A stretch of 64,000 nucleotides of DNA, taken from the NCBI GenBank assembly GCA_036023115.1, contig JAYKKT010000061.1, positions 12,881,501 to 12,945,500 on the forward strand. Reading direction: 5' to 3'. Source of the DNA: Brasenia schreberi. Its lineage: Eukaryota; Streptophyta; Magnoliopsida; Nymphaeales; Cabombaceae. Below the pieces are notes generated by a model, which saw only the letters and a program-made list of their open reading frames with translations, had not been told where the DNA came from and did not search any database. Positions 51,747-63,492 of the stretch are shown here, piece after piece; position 1 is the first letter of the stretch; each line of letters begins with the position of its first letter. Both the position numbers and the translations under genes were made by a program.

Positions 51747-52027
51747 AAGTTCATGGAAAATGAGCTGAATGATATGTTGTTGTTTGTATTGTTTGTTATT
51801 GCTAGCTCGTTTACCTGTCTACAAACTATTTATGTTCGATGTTCTTGAGCTCTATGTTGTTTCAAAACGAGTATCAAACATAAAGAGATGAGTTCTAGTT
51901 ATGTTCAATACAACGTCGCGCTATTGCCTAGAGGAACATATAATTTCACATGTCAACTATCTATCAAAGGACTAACAATCAGAGAGACAAAAAGAACAAA
52001 CAGCTCGTCCCTCTAGAAGATGAGCTG
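48579..52027. other. Intergenic DNA with SINE-like pieces and simple repeats
   Basis: No gene supported. SINE-like segments are at 48630-48745 (CCTGGCTAAGGGG and AAGACCGATACCCAGGG) and 50250-50400 (GGTTCGAGTGGTTC, CTTGAACTCAAGTC, CCCCCTAGTGGACC). GA microsatellites lie at 49835-49880 and 51717-51742. A two-copy 41-bp repeat is at 49336-49420. Confidence 0.5.
49336..49420. repeat. Two-copy 41-bp tandem repeat
   Basis: Both copies carry CGTGTCACGAATGGTTTTC and CATGTCACTAAAC. The surroundings are rich in GTGTC/GACAC words. Confidence 0.8.
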
Positions 52028-52570
52028 TGTTGAAGCAGTTTACTCCAAAGACAGGTCGATAACATGAAGATTCATCAATCATGATATGCAAATAAAGCAA
52101 CAAGCAATAGTTAAAGTGTAGCTTATTTACTTCTAGTCATTTTCTGTTTTGTTATTTCACGTTTTTAAATGTAGCTTTAAATATGTTTCATTAATGGCAT
52201 TTAGGTAATTTGTAGCAGTATACCACTATTATTTAAAGGGGAAACCCTATCGTTTTGTACTGGACTAATTTGTTTAATGAGAAAGAAAGAGCACAGGCGA
52301 CTGCACAGAAGACTGCCGCATACAGCCATCTTCTCATATACGTATACTCTGTGATATTTTAGTATTTCATATCTCATATTCTGTACATGGTATCAGAGCA
52401 CAGAAATGTCATTAATTGACTATCAAGGCATTGAAAATCATCAACGTGTTAGTTGATGTCCTGTGGAATAAACACAGGAAAAATCTGCAGTGAATCTGCA
52501 TGTTTTGCATCTCCTGTTACAAGGAAATTTATATTGCATGTCACACACATTGAAAAGGTAATGGTTGCAC

Positions 52571-52728
52571 CATTCATCAGCCATATCTCGATAAGTTAAG
52601 CATTTGTTGACCAATCAATACTTCTACCAAATATCTTGGTAGAAATTTCCATTCACCAGCCATATCTCGATAAGTTAAGCATTTGTTGGCCAATCAATAC
52701 TTCTACCAAATATCTTGGTAGAAATTTG
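52571..52728 (+). repeat. 79-bp tandem duplication in the copia leader
   Basis: Units start at 52571 and 52650 and differ at only a few bases (ATTCATCAGCC versus ATTCACCAGCC). This is younger than the many lesions elsewhere in the element. Confidence 0.9.
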
Positions 52729-53049
52729 AGAAATCTGCATAAAGAGAAGACGTCAGATTCAAACAACATCAAGTTTGTGAGAAATCTGAGAACTCTGCAC
52801 ATAATCAGCCCTGTAAGTCTTCTAAGGTACGCATAATTTCTTTTGTTGTTGCAAGTTTTATCGTGTGAATATCAACGACTGGGATTTGAAACATCCACGA
52901 CTACATCAAGTGTTTGTGATACACTCTACTACACCCGATTACATCAAAATACCTGTAGAAACACATTGAAGTTAGTTTGAATAATTGACATAATGGAAAG
53001 AAAAATGAAGGAGGAATAACAATCAGTCACAGGCAGTAATGAACAGAAA

Positions 53050-53945
53050 TTAGAACCTTTCCAAATTACAAATATTCATCTCGAAGGCAGGAATTACAGA
53101 GAATGGGCGAGATCAATCGAATTGGTTCTCCGAGCAAGGGGAAAGTTATCAATCATCACATCAAATCAACCACAAGTAGACGAAGAGGGTGTCGAACTTG
53201 AAAAGTGGATTAAAGATAATGCTTTGGTTTGTTCATGGTTGCTCCAATCAATGAATCCATCTATCAGTAAAACGTTTATGTATGTGGACTCAGTAGCAGA
53301 AATCTGGACAACAGTCAGAGAAGCATATTCAAGGCAAAGTAACATTGCTAAAGAGTATGAAATTATTGAAAAAATTTGAAGATGTAAGCAAGGAAATAGA
53401 TTTGTAAGCGAGTATTATGGGGAGCTACGAGAATTATGGAATGAACAACGATACTTCGTTGAAAACATATGCAATTATTATATAAAAGAAAGAACTGCTT
53501 AAAGTAATATTCGAAAAGTATTTGACTTACTCTGGAGAATTGCACCAGAATATGAATCAATCTAACTGAATATTCTTAGCAAAGAAGATTTGCCATCTTT
53601 GGGAATAGTCTATTCACTCTTATTGCGAGAAGAAGATCGAAGAAACCTAGAGAAAGGAGAACTGAGTCAAACAAAGAAATCATTACGGGTAGAGGAAATA
53701 TGAACTATCAACGAGGTAGAGATTCTGTTAGAGGCCGCAAAAGAGGTAGAGCTCAGAATTATGAAGATAGAAACAAACTGCAATGTTCTCGTTGTGGAAA
53801 ACGAAGACATACACAAGATCATTGCTGGGAGATTATTGGGAGACCTGCGGAATTCAAGAATTATGGAAGTCATATAGCAGCTACATCTGAGAAAGAGAAA
53901 GAACAACCCAGTCCTTCAGATGAAATGGCAAAATTAAAAAGATAG
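53050..53945 (+). pseudogene. copia gag remnant (second element)
   Basis: Reads NIHLEGRNYREWARSIELVL and WLLQSMNPSISKTFMYVDSV, the UBN2/DUF4219-type gag fold. It ends in a zinc knuckle CSRCGKRRHTQDHC and then CWEIIGRP. Stops at 53377, 53500 and 53700 break it. Confidence 0.85.
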
Positions 53946-54059
53946 CTTGCAGAAATAGAGATACGTCTTCGTGATCCACCTTAAACCTCTTCACCAAAAA
54001 TTGAAACGAGTCAACCTACATCGTACAGTATTAGTGGTAACTTCTCCAAAAAAAAATTC

Positions 54060-55560
54060 ATATATTCTAATTACTGGATAATTGACTCAGGGGCCACTGA
54101 TCATATGGTGGGAGATAAATCACACTTCAAAGACTATAAAGTCACTTCAACACCTCAGTATGTAAAGGTTGCTGATGGCTCTCTAATTCCGATGGAAGGA
54201 ATGGGAGTAGTTGAAGGGAAAAATTTTAAACTTAATTCAGTTATTTACATTCCAAAGTTTTCAGTAAATTTACTCTCTGTCAGTTATCTAGTTTGAGACA
54301 TGAATTGCTCAATTATATTTTCTTCATTTGGTTGTGTTTTTCAGGATCTGAGGACGAGAAGAACCTTTGGACGTGGTGAATTAAAGAATGGGCTATATAT
54401 ACTCCCTGGTCCACAAACTAATAGACAGAGAAGAGCATTAGTTGTTACTCCTACAGAAGAAGAAATAAGACTTTGGCACAGCCGTTTAAGACATTTACCT
54501 GTGTCAAAACTTAATAAGTTTGTTCCGTTCGTAATTCCAAGAGATTTTATTATTCAGTGTGATGTATGTCAGAGGGCTAAACATCATAGAGTCTCTTTTC
54601 CTAGCAGTGAGTCCAAGTATTCAGTTCCATTTGAGTTAATTCATTCTGATGTATGGGGTCCATGTTCCAGTCCTTCACTGGGAAACTTTAAATACTTTAT
54701 TACATTTATTGATGATTACTCCATACTCACTTTTGTTTATCTTATGAAATCAAAATCAGAAATATCATCTATTTTTCCTATGGTTCACATTTTAATTAAG
54801 ACTCAGTTTGTGTATACTATCAAAACTCTCATATCTGACAATGGTGGTGAATTTTGTAATTTCATTCTAGAATCATATCTTCAAAATCATGGTATTTTAC
54901 ATCAGACATCATGTGTGTACACTCCACAGTAAAATGGAGTAGCTGAAAGGAAGAATAGGCACATTTTGGAAATTGCTCGTACTCTCCTCTTAAAACATAA
55001 TGTCCCTAAATTTTTTTGGCCTGAAGCAATACTTATAGCTGTATACCTCATGAACAGACTTCCTACTGTGGTTCTTGGTGGACAATCTCCATTTAATATG
55101 CTTAAGCCTGACATAAATCCATTTTATCTTACCCTCAGGGTATTCGGGTGTGTTTGTTATGTACATATACATAGCCAGTTCTGAGATAAACTTGATCCAA
55201 GAGCGGTTAAATGCATCTTTATTGGATATTCCTATGAGAAAAAGGGATATGTTTGTTATGATACCAATTCTCATAGAAAATACATTTCTATGGATGTCAC
55301 CTTCTTTGAGAACACTTCATACTTTAAAAACTCCACCGATTTGTCAAACATTCCCATTGATGAACCTGTCCTTCCGGCTATCAGTACTAGTGATGAAGCA
55401 GATGAAGATAGTCCAATTGCAGCTGATGATCAACACTATGAAGAAAAAGAGATGCAAATATATAAAAAGGGGAAGCGAAATATATTTATGCCCAATTCTA
55501 CTGACACCACGAACAAGAGGGAGTACCTTTCTCAGATTCAGATTCAAATACGATAGTTGA
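54060..55560 (+). pseudogene. copia protease and integrase remnant (second element)
   Basis: Protease active site WIIDSGATDHMVG is intact. Pre-integrase LWHSRLRHLPVSKL and CDVCQRAKH follow, then integrase HSDVWGP, FIDDYSILTFVYLM, SDNGGEF and, after a stop, NGVAERKNRHILEIARTLL. C-terminal FGCVCYVH and KCIFIGYS are present in two frames. Confidence 0.9.
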
Positions 55561-55614
55561 AGAGTCAAGGGGTAATGACCTGGATGTTCCCATAGCTCTA
55601 AGAAAAGAAAAAAG

Positions 55615-56950
55615 AAAGTGCAATAGGTATCCACGATTATGAAGAAACATATGCTCCTGTAGCTAGATTAGAAGCCATTAGAATGCTACTTGCTTATGCA
55701 TGCATCATGGATTTTAAGCTTTTTCAAATGGATGTCAAAGTGCTTTCTTAAATGGTTTCATTCAAGAAGAAGTTTATATGGAAATCCCACCAGTTTGAAA
55801 ATTTTGAACTACCCAATAAGGTTTTGTAAATTGAAAAAATCTTGTATGGTCTTGAAACAATCTCCAGAGCTTGGTTTGGGAAATTTACAAAAGTTTCCTT
55901 TTGGAAAATGGGTACATTCAATGTTGATCACACTTTGTTTGTCTTTTCATCAAGCATAAAAAGCATGCAATTCTCATTGTTCAAATATATGTTGATGACA
56001 TATATCCTTGAGTATGAGGAAGATTCTCTTTGAAGGAGTTGAAACTAATACTTGCCAAGGAATTTGAAATTAAAGATGGGTGAGCTCAAGTATTTTCTTG
56101 GCCATGGAGGTCAAGCCCGATCAAAAAGGTAGACTTTTTAAGTCTCTCAAAGGAAATCTATGCAAGGAGACTTGCTAGAAGGAAATGGATAATGCAAGCA
56201 TATGGCTACACACCAATGGAGGAAGGCTAAGAAGATTGGAATAAGGATGAAGTGAGGTAAATGTGGGGAGAAATATCAAAGATATAGAGGTTGATTGGCT
56301 CACTTTTATCTTTTCTCATAAGTAGACCGATATAGCTTTTTGTGTCAGTTGTCACCAATTTATGAACAATCCTAAAGAATCACATATGGATGTAGTGTAT
56401 AGAATTATGAGGTATCTTAAAATGACACTTCCAAATGGAGAGGAATATTATTTAGGAGAAGTATAAATTGACTAGTTGAAATCTATCAGATGCTGATTGG
56501 GTAGGAAAATGGATAGACGTTCAACATGGGTTATTGATCCTATGCTTGTGGGTTCACCTTGTGACGTGGAGGAGCAAGAAACAAAATGGTGTCAAGAAGT
56601 AGTGCAGAGGCAGAACTTAGAGCTATTGCTCTAGGAAGTTGTTGTGAAGGCCTTTGGATAAGAAGACTACTTGAAGATGGTAAGAATAAATGAGAAGAGT
56701 CCTATCAAGGTATTTTGTGACAATCAAGCTACTATAAGCATTGCCAAAATCCTGTCCATCATGATAGAACAAAACATATTGAAATTGATCATCATTTCAT
56801 TACCGAAAAAATTGAGCATGAAGTGGTGCAGCTTAACTATATTACAAAAGCTCAAATCGCAGACATTCTTACAAAAGCTCTTCCAAGGATCAAATTTGAG
56901 GAGCTGAGCAACAAGTTGAGCATGTTCAGCATCTACAACCCAACTTGAGG
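55615..56950 (+). pseudogene. copia reverse transcriptase and RNase H remnant (second element)
   Basis: Starts abruptly at YEETYAPVARLEAIRMLLAY, so the first RT blocks are deleted. It continues in shifting frames with LFQMDVK, GFIQEEVYMEIPP, LKQSPRAWF, YVDDI and, near the end, RNase H pieces SAEAELRAIA, VFCDNQATISIAK and KHIEIDHHFI, then ADILTKALP. Confidence 0.85.
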
Positions 56951-56955
56951 GAGTG

Positions 56956-57632
56956 AACCAAACATGAACATTCTGGGATTGAATCAAACGTGCTAATCTA
57001 CAAGCAGCTTGGTTCGTTTACATGTGCTAATCGAACACCAAGTTGTTTCTTGGTTCAGAAAATGCTAGGTGGGTTGGCCATAATTTCGAAACGTTAAGCG
57101 GTTTCCATGTAATTAGATGAAAACTTGGACGTGTTTCTTAAGGCAGGGCTTCTATGTTCTTGGCTGAATGCTTCGAACAGTAAAAATTTTCCAAGGGGGT
57201 TTTCTTTTATAAAATAACATTGAAAATCAAACAGGACTGATCCAAATAGTGCTTGAGCCGATTTTGTGTTTCCCACATACAAGGAAATGTGCGACCTTCT
57301 GTTGGGGAAGTCCTGTTGTTGAAACTCCATGCAGACGAAGCACTTTGTTGCGTGTTTCTGGTGCTCTCTCTCTCTCTCCGCCTTTGTCGCGATGAAGTTT
57401 TTGCTGTTCTCGGGATTCGATTGTCTTGCCTGGATGTTTTTCTGCAATTGGTATTCCTAGGTTGCATGCTTCAATTAATCTGTTATGCTGATTTTGAATT
57501 CCTTTGCTGCCATCATGTTATCTTTTGGCAGACTGTTTAGGACGACGTCTTGCATTTTCTCTGTGCATATGAACTCTTTTTGGGTTTAGTTTGTATGCTG
57601 AAGTGTTTGTGATTGTGAATCAGAAATTTGTG
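56956..57632. other. Possible upstream exon region, unassigned
   Basis: A CT-rich patch at 57362-57382 and an ATG at 57390 (MKFLLFSGFDCLAWMF) followed by a GT could be a 5' exon or leader for a gene to the right, perhaps the MPC1 locus. Nothing confirms this. Confidence 0.3.
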
Positions 57633-60235
57633 CAATGTTGTAAAAAGCGTATAGGTGCCCGCATCGCACTGGGCACCCATACCCAATGTTTTGTTAATTT
57701 ATGATAAAAAATAAAAATATATTAATACATTCAAATAAAATACAAAAATTGGAATTAATGAACAAAACATATATAATACAATCAACATTAAACAAAATCG
57801 AATTCAAAAGCTTGATTTGAAGCACATAATTTTAATAAATGACTATGACTCTAAAAAATAGGTAGAGAGATTGTGAGAAGACAATACCAAAGTTAAATAA
57901 CATCAACATGCATCCATACCATAACGTGAGTACTCAATACCTTTAATTAATAAACAAAGTTAAAAAGTTACAACTAAGACCAAAACTTTACAAAGTTACC
58001 ATTAAAAGTTAAAACAATCATCCACAACATAAATCATAATCAATAAGAGCATTATAATCGACATAGTTAGGACTTAGGATCACCATCATCATCTTCTCTC
58101 TCTTCCTCCTCCATAATTTGATATGCTCATCCAAAATCTTCATCTTCATCATCATCTCCAACTCCAAGTTCTATTTCGGCTTGAAGTGTCTTCTAGTTTT
58201 CATCATCTAAATTGATGGAGGGTTCCTCCTCTTTGACCCAATCATAAGAATATCAATATTTTCGTAGCTCAATGGGTCATATAGAATCCTTTTTGCCATT
58301 CTTTCATCCTTTTGCATTTGTCTATAAAAAAAGAATATCCAAATTATAAAGAATATCAAATACAATATAGTCACATAAGTCATTCATTAAAGAACTAGGC
58401 AACTATAATATACAACAACAACAACTAAGCCTTTTCCGATACTAGACGGGGTCATCTATAGGCAACTATACAACAACAACAACAACTATAATATATATTT
58501 TTAAAATTGTTATCTTTGCCTTAACTTTATATTATATGTAATATATACCAAATCACACAGTCAAGCATGCTCCAGTCTATTTCTCTTTTTCGTGTGAATA
58601 CATTCGAAAAAGCTCTAATTTCTCTCGCACCCAATCGAACTGCATGTTTAGCTCAATATATGTTGAGCAAATTTTACCAAGTTTGGTACATTTACACCAA
58701 AGCGAGCCTACCATTCATCTTAAATAAAACACGATAATGATTAATAAGAAACACTCAAAGTCAATCAATTAATAACTTAAATAAATATCAATAAAAACAT
58801 AATACCTGGTTGCATTTGGGAGCGGAGTTGGATTGCAATTGGCCTTCCAAAATCTCTAACACTCTGTATAAACTTGCTTAACTCTAAATGGATATTGCAA
58901 TTAGATGAATCTTGTACAAGGTCAATTGCATTCAATATATCCTTTATTACTTCTTCGTCTTCTACAAAGTTGAGAGAAAATCGAATAAAAGGTTAAGGAA
59001 ATATGCAATAACATGAAAATCAGAAGCATTTGGCGGTTCGAGCGTGCATAAATTTTCTTACAAACCTTTTTTAGAAGTAATCACTTGCGGTCAAGATTTG
59101 CTTGAATTTTCAATTTAGCTTTATCTATAGCATTACATATAAAAGGTATAGTAAGCCTATCTTCACTGTCCACCATCCTCATTACCTTAACTAAATTTAC
59201 AGTCATCCTAAAAAATTTAGTGTAATTTTCTAAAAAATTTGTATTGAAAACATCTACCAAAGCAATCTCATCTCTTTTTCGACCAACTAATAGAGCCCCA
59301 TTCATCACATGCAAACATTTTTTTCAATACATTTTTCTGTATGACAAGACTTTACACAGTAATGATTTCAAAATCTTGTCAATGAAAGACTAATAAATTC
59401 CCTTCCACCTATATGGATTCACATAAAATATAATAGAAGAATGATTATAAATAAACTTTGTGACATTTCTGGATGCATCTATAGTCTCTCTTATTTCATA
59501 CATTGCATTCAAATTTTCACGCACTAAGTCTATGCAATGTACAAAATATAGAGTCCATACTAAGGATGAATAGTTCGCCTCAAGCATCTTACAAGTTGCT
59601 CTAAAATTTGTAACATTATCAGTAATGAATTGAACAACATTTGAAATACTTATATCTTCAACAACTTTCTAAAAAATAAGGAGTAAATTATCTGCAATTT
59701 TATTAATATGAGACAAGTTATATGATCATATGATTTAAAAAACAGTGTCCCCTTGGGACAATAGACCAGAAAATTCACCAAAAACCTATGCTGACCATTT
59801 GTCCAACCATCAACCATAACACCCATTGCCTTTCTACAACTCTCTAAATTCAGAACTCTATTTATTAACAATATCAACCCATTTCTACAGTAATGTACCC
59901 CTCAAAGCATGCTAAGCAGGGACTCTATAACCCGATCCCACACTGGCAATAGCATCTACCATACTTCGAAAAGAAAATAAGTTTGCAACATTGAAGGGAA
60001 TGCAATTTTCATAAAAAAATTTGGCACACTTCAAATCTATTTTTTCAATTACCTCCTTTTAAGCCATGGCTTAGGAGTCGTATGTGGGGCAAAAAATGAA
60101 TATGCCGTTGGCTTGCTTGAATTATTTGATTGGGTTTGCTCAAGAGGCTCGTTGTTAGAGAGCCTGCGATAGTTTGACGAAAGGACGCATTTTCCCACTG
60201 TTTCTGGAATCAGGGGCATCTAGGGCACAGCATCA
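57633..60235 (-). mobile_element. hAT element with DUF659-type transposase remains
   Basis: The low end, CAATGTTGTAAAAAGC, resembles the end of the element at 62508. The minus strand from about 60230 reads a BED-less DUF659 transposase: KCAKFFYENCIPFNVANLFS, MVDAIASVGSGYRVPA, GVMVDGWTNGQHRFLVNFLV, then VHCIDLV and VTKFIYNHS. These are hallmarks of plant hAT-like proteins (SDGWTDG, NCPKGT, HCIDL, FIYNH). At least six stops break it. The other terminus beyond 60235 was not found, so it is truncated or decayed there. Confidence 0.8.
58408..58460 (-). mobile_element. Very short RTE LINE tail inside the hAT element
   Basis: The minus strand is ATGACCCCGTCTAGTATCGG plus AAAAGGCTTAG and TTG repeats. 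It is flanked by a 10-bp direct repeat GGCAACTATA (58398-58407 and 58461-58470). It is a severe 5' truncation. Confidence 0.8.
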
Positions 60236-61415
60236 ATCAGGAAAACAGAGAAGATTAACATTGTTCCCTTTCTTTTTAGATCTGAGAATTTTATGATTAT
60301 CTATTGTGATAAGCGTATGTATGAAAGTCTCTATTCAATTTCTAGGCAAACCAACATCGAACATTGTGGTTGTGTCTGATTCCACTTATTTTCTATTTTC
60401 TCCTCATGACTGTGCCACTTTGTGACACGCACCTTTGATACATCTTGCAGTTCATTATCCAATTGCTACATAAATGTTCATTAAGCATTCCCTTGTTCAA
60501 AATTGCCCCCTTTCATCACTTTGCAAGGCACTTTAATATCTTTTAATATGATTCTAAGCTGTGTTATCAAATTGTTCAAATGTATGGGAAAGCTCAGATT
60601 TCCTTTTTGAGAACCAAAAACAAGTGAATCTTGTAAACTCGTCAATAAAGCTGACATGGCACTAAAAAGGTTGCATGGAGAGTACAACTGTTCATCCACA
60701 TAAATCAAATACACTTAGGAAGAATTGGTATTTTGAGTTAACTTAATGTAAAAGGTGCTTTACATTGAGAAATTAGATTAACTAGTTTCTAGATTTGTGG
60801 AGTCAGGCACATCTGATTATGCTCGTCAGTTTAAAGTAACTTATATGGATGAAAACAGTCTCCATTAATTGGGTATGGTTTTGTGTCTGCAGTTAGATAT
60901 TTTTCAGTTTGGGTTTCCCATCTAGCTAATAAATTTGTCACATTTTGTTTGCTGCAATCGGGTTGGAAAGTATGTAACGTGAATAATGAGATTACAGAGT
61001 GTTGGATATAGGTCTTTTATCAAAACCAAACCACGTAGAAGCAATGTCATCTCATTCTCTCTCTCTCTATGCAAGTATATCTAGCAGTATTGGAATGTTT
61101 CATTCATTTCTAATGTATCCTCATCCTTCCTTACCTTTTCCATCTTTCGTAAGTTTCTGGTCCAGCCTTCATGGTTCATCACGTCTAGGATGGCCCCAGT
61201 TCCCTGTATATGAACCTAATATAGTTCTTGCTTCTGACCTGTTAGGGGTTGTTGTGTCTAGAGCTTGGGTAATCGTCCATGGGTGACTACACTTGCAAAA
61301 TTTTCATCTAGAATGTCAATGCCTTTTATTATGTCATTGATATACTCTGCTTGACATTTTATTATCATGATTCACTGTCACATTTCCCACTTTATCACCT
61401 TTAAACCTGCCATTG
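60236..61415. other. Gene-free stretch
   Basis: No coding signature was recognised. The open frames at 60481-60714 (minus) and 60999-61286 (plus) have no known motifs. Confidence 0.45.
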
Positions 61416-61700
61416 TACCAGGTTCTGTTTGACAACAAACGTTATCAGCCTGATGTACTTGCTGATTTACTTGGTTAATATTTGGCTCCTGCCAATGGTT
61501 GGTTTTTCAGTTTAGCAAGCACACTAAGATCACTAACCCTCATGAAACTGAAGTTACTCATATCTGGAATGTGCAATCTTCTCTTCATGCTAAATCAAGG
61601 TTTTGTTATTTTATCTTTATGCTGCAGTTTGATGATTTTGCCATTTGTGGAGGTTGATATGTGTTATTTGGTATTGGTTCTCAAATTGGTGCCCTAATCT
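61416..61700 (+). pseudogene. Exon-like fragments of an unrecognised gene
   Basis: Three pieces with splice-like borders. After ACCAG (61422) comes LFDNKRYQPDVLADLL; after TTTTTCAG comes FSKHTKITNPHETEVTHIWN plus QSSLHAK; after GCTGCAG comes FDDFAICGG, a stop, then YVLFGIGSQIGAL. The wording is clearly protein-like and consistent in strand, but the family was not recognised. The TGA in the last piece suggests a broken gene. Confidence 0.45.
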
Positions 61701-62251
61701 AAACATTGGACAAGAAGTCCTGCAATTAAAAGCTCCTAGATGCAAATGATTAAAATCAAGGATCTGGAACTAAAAAGCATGGGGTCAGCTAGTTCTCTAA
61801 CTTGAAAGCTTGGAGTCCTGCTAAGTTCCTGGCATGAAAATGCTCTGATGCATCTTGTCTCTTAATGTTTGTCTTTGTTGCTACTCTTTTTGTTTTCTAG
61901 TCAGTTGATTTATGGATTTTGATGATGTAAAACTACATCAATGTAATAATTTTGTTTTCGTGGGAACCAAACTTGTGAAGACATAAGCTTGCTGACATAC
62001 ATTTATGGGTAGAAGGAATTTTCAATAATTGTATAGCGAGAGACAAGGAGAAAACATGTACACAGTGAAAGCACAAACTATGACCATAACCACCTCTGGT
62101 TGGAAAACAGAAGAAATCTGTGGAAGCTATGACACTCCATCACTATTGAACTTTATGCTGGGAAGTGTGAAGATGACTCAATTAACCAAGGCTGTTTTGC
62201 GTAACTTTGACATTGACATATATGAAAGTGCAAAGATATGACTAATGGTAC
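61701..62251. other. Upstream region of the MPC1-like gene
   Basis: An open frame at 62029-62241 (SERQGENMYTVKAQTMTITT) was not recognised. A pyrimidine-rich acceptor (TTTTCATCAG, ends 62261) implies a spliced 5' untranslated exon just before the MPC1 start. Confidence 0.4.
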
Positions 62252-62291
62252 ATTTTCATCAGGTAGAAGCAGAAGCTAGAAGTATCAGACC

Positions 62292-62384
62292 ATGGCAACC
62301 TTCCGGGCTTTTCTGAATAGCCCTGTGGGACCCAAGACAACTCATTTTTGGGGCCCAGTTGCTAACTGGGGTTTTGTTGTAGCA
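62292..62384 (+). CDS. MPC1: Mitochondrial pyruvate carrier 1-like, first coding exon (gene runs off the window)
   Basis: The exon encodes 31 residues, MATFRAFLNSPVGPKTTHFW then GPVANWGFVVA, ending at a GT donor (62385, GTATGG). Plant MPC1 proteins start with almost the same residues. MPC1 pairs with MPC2-type subunits in the inner mitochondrial membrane to import pyruvate. This part is the N-terminal amphipathic stretch and the start of the first membrane helix. The start codon follows an acceptor at 62261 by 30 bases, so a short 5' untranslated exon probably lies upstream. The next exon (expected GLVDLNKPPE-like) was not found before 64000. The intron holds a hAT derivative. Confidence 0.85.
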
Positions 62385-62507
62385 GTATGGTTCTCAACTG
62401 TTTAGCATATTTTTTTATGGATATCTGCATATCCTTTTTGCATTTATTAATATTGCTTTTGTTGTCAATAGCAGCTCATGTTTACTTTCTAAATTATAGT
62501 TTCTTCC

Positions 62508-63484
62508 ACTGTTGTAAAAAATGTGCCAGTCCTTGTATTGCATGGGGCACCAATACCGGGGTATCAGGCCGTATCGCACGATACAATATGATAAATGATT
62601 TTATTTAAAAATTTAATTAATCCAAAGAAAGGAAAACAGAAAAAACAGAATAGTGCTACCAAGTGCAAGACAACATCCAATCCATCATCTGTCATATAAA
62701 AAACGAGTAAACTATAATTAGTAAACCACAAAATGAATACTCGTGATATGAAAAGTGAGGAAATTTGAAAATAAGATGGAAGAAGTGAACACCATAGTCA
62801 TAAAAGTCATGGTGTTATAGAAAACAAGAGCCATAATAAGTAGTGTTATACAAAACAAGACAGAACAAGTTCTAGATTATGATGATACAACAGTTCTCAA
62901 ATCATTCCACATATCATGGATCATAACTGACGAACACATCTTGTTCATCATAATCTTGATCTTCGTACCATTATCAGCATCCTCTTGGATTCTCATTCAT
63001 CTTTCCTCAAGCACACTCGATCTCATCATCCTATTCAGCTTCAACTTCAATTTCTAATTGCTTCCAGTTTTCATCTTCTATAAGCAGGGGAGGCTCTTCT
63101 AGTCTTCTTCAACCCGTTCACCTAGAATGTTAACATTCTCATAGCAAATTGGGTCCGCACACTGCTTCACCTTTTCCTCTCGTCTTGGGAGAGAAATGAG
63201 TAGAAAATAGAACAAGATGAGTTAGAAAGTTGTCTAGAAGTGTTCAAAACCACTCCGGAACCTCAGTTTAGAAAAAAATCATAGAAAACTGACATTGTAT
63301 GGTATGATGTGAGGGTGTATCACATGATACAGGGTTGTGTTGGATAATACAATGCCATACGGCTAGATATGCCCAGATTTTTTGTTAAAAACTATATTTT
63401 ACCCTGAATTGTATCGGTTCAAGGTGTGATGTATGATTTTCCATGTCATATCATACCTTACCGTATGAAATTTTACAACGTTTG
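62508..63484. mobile_element. Internally deleted hAT element in the MPC1-like intron
   Basis: Ends ACTGTTGTAAAAAATG and (reverse complement) CAAACGTTGTAAAATTTC share GTTGTAAAA. It is flanked by an 8-bp direct repeat with one mismatch, TTTCTTC(C/T), at 62500-62507 and 63485-63492. Its interior at 62890-63200 aligns with 58060-58320 of the DUF659 hAT element (shared CTTC(C/T)AGTTTTCATC and the ATCATC-rich part). It lacks the transposase core, so it is a 977-bp non-autonomous derivative. Confidence 0.75.
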
Positions 63485-63492
63485 TTTCTTCT

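Larger units (their letters stand above)
52028..56955 (+). mobile_element. Second Ty1/copia element, decayed, 3' LTR not found
   Basis: A likely 5' LTR (52028-52387, starts TGTTGAAGCAG, ends TGTACA) adjoins a perfect primer-binding site TGGTATCAGAGC at 52388. Coding order is gag, protease, integrase, RT, RNase H. It ends at the purine-rich CTTGAGGGAG at about 56945-56955. What follows does not resemble 52028-52387, so the 3' LTR is lost or too diverged. Many stops and frameshifts, and a deletion between integrase and RT near 55610, make it inert. It differs clearly from the 15.7-kb copia element. Confidence 0.85.
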
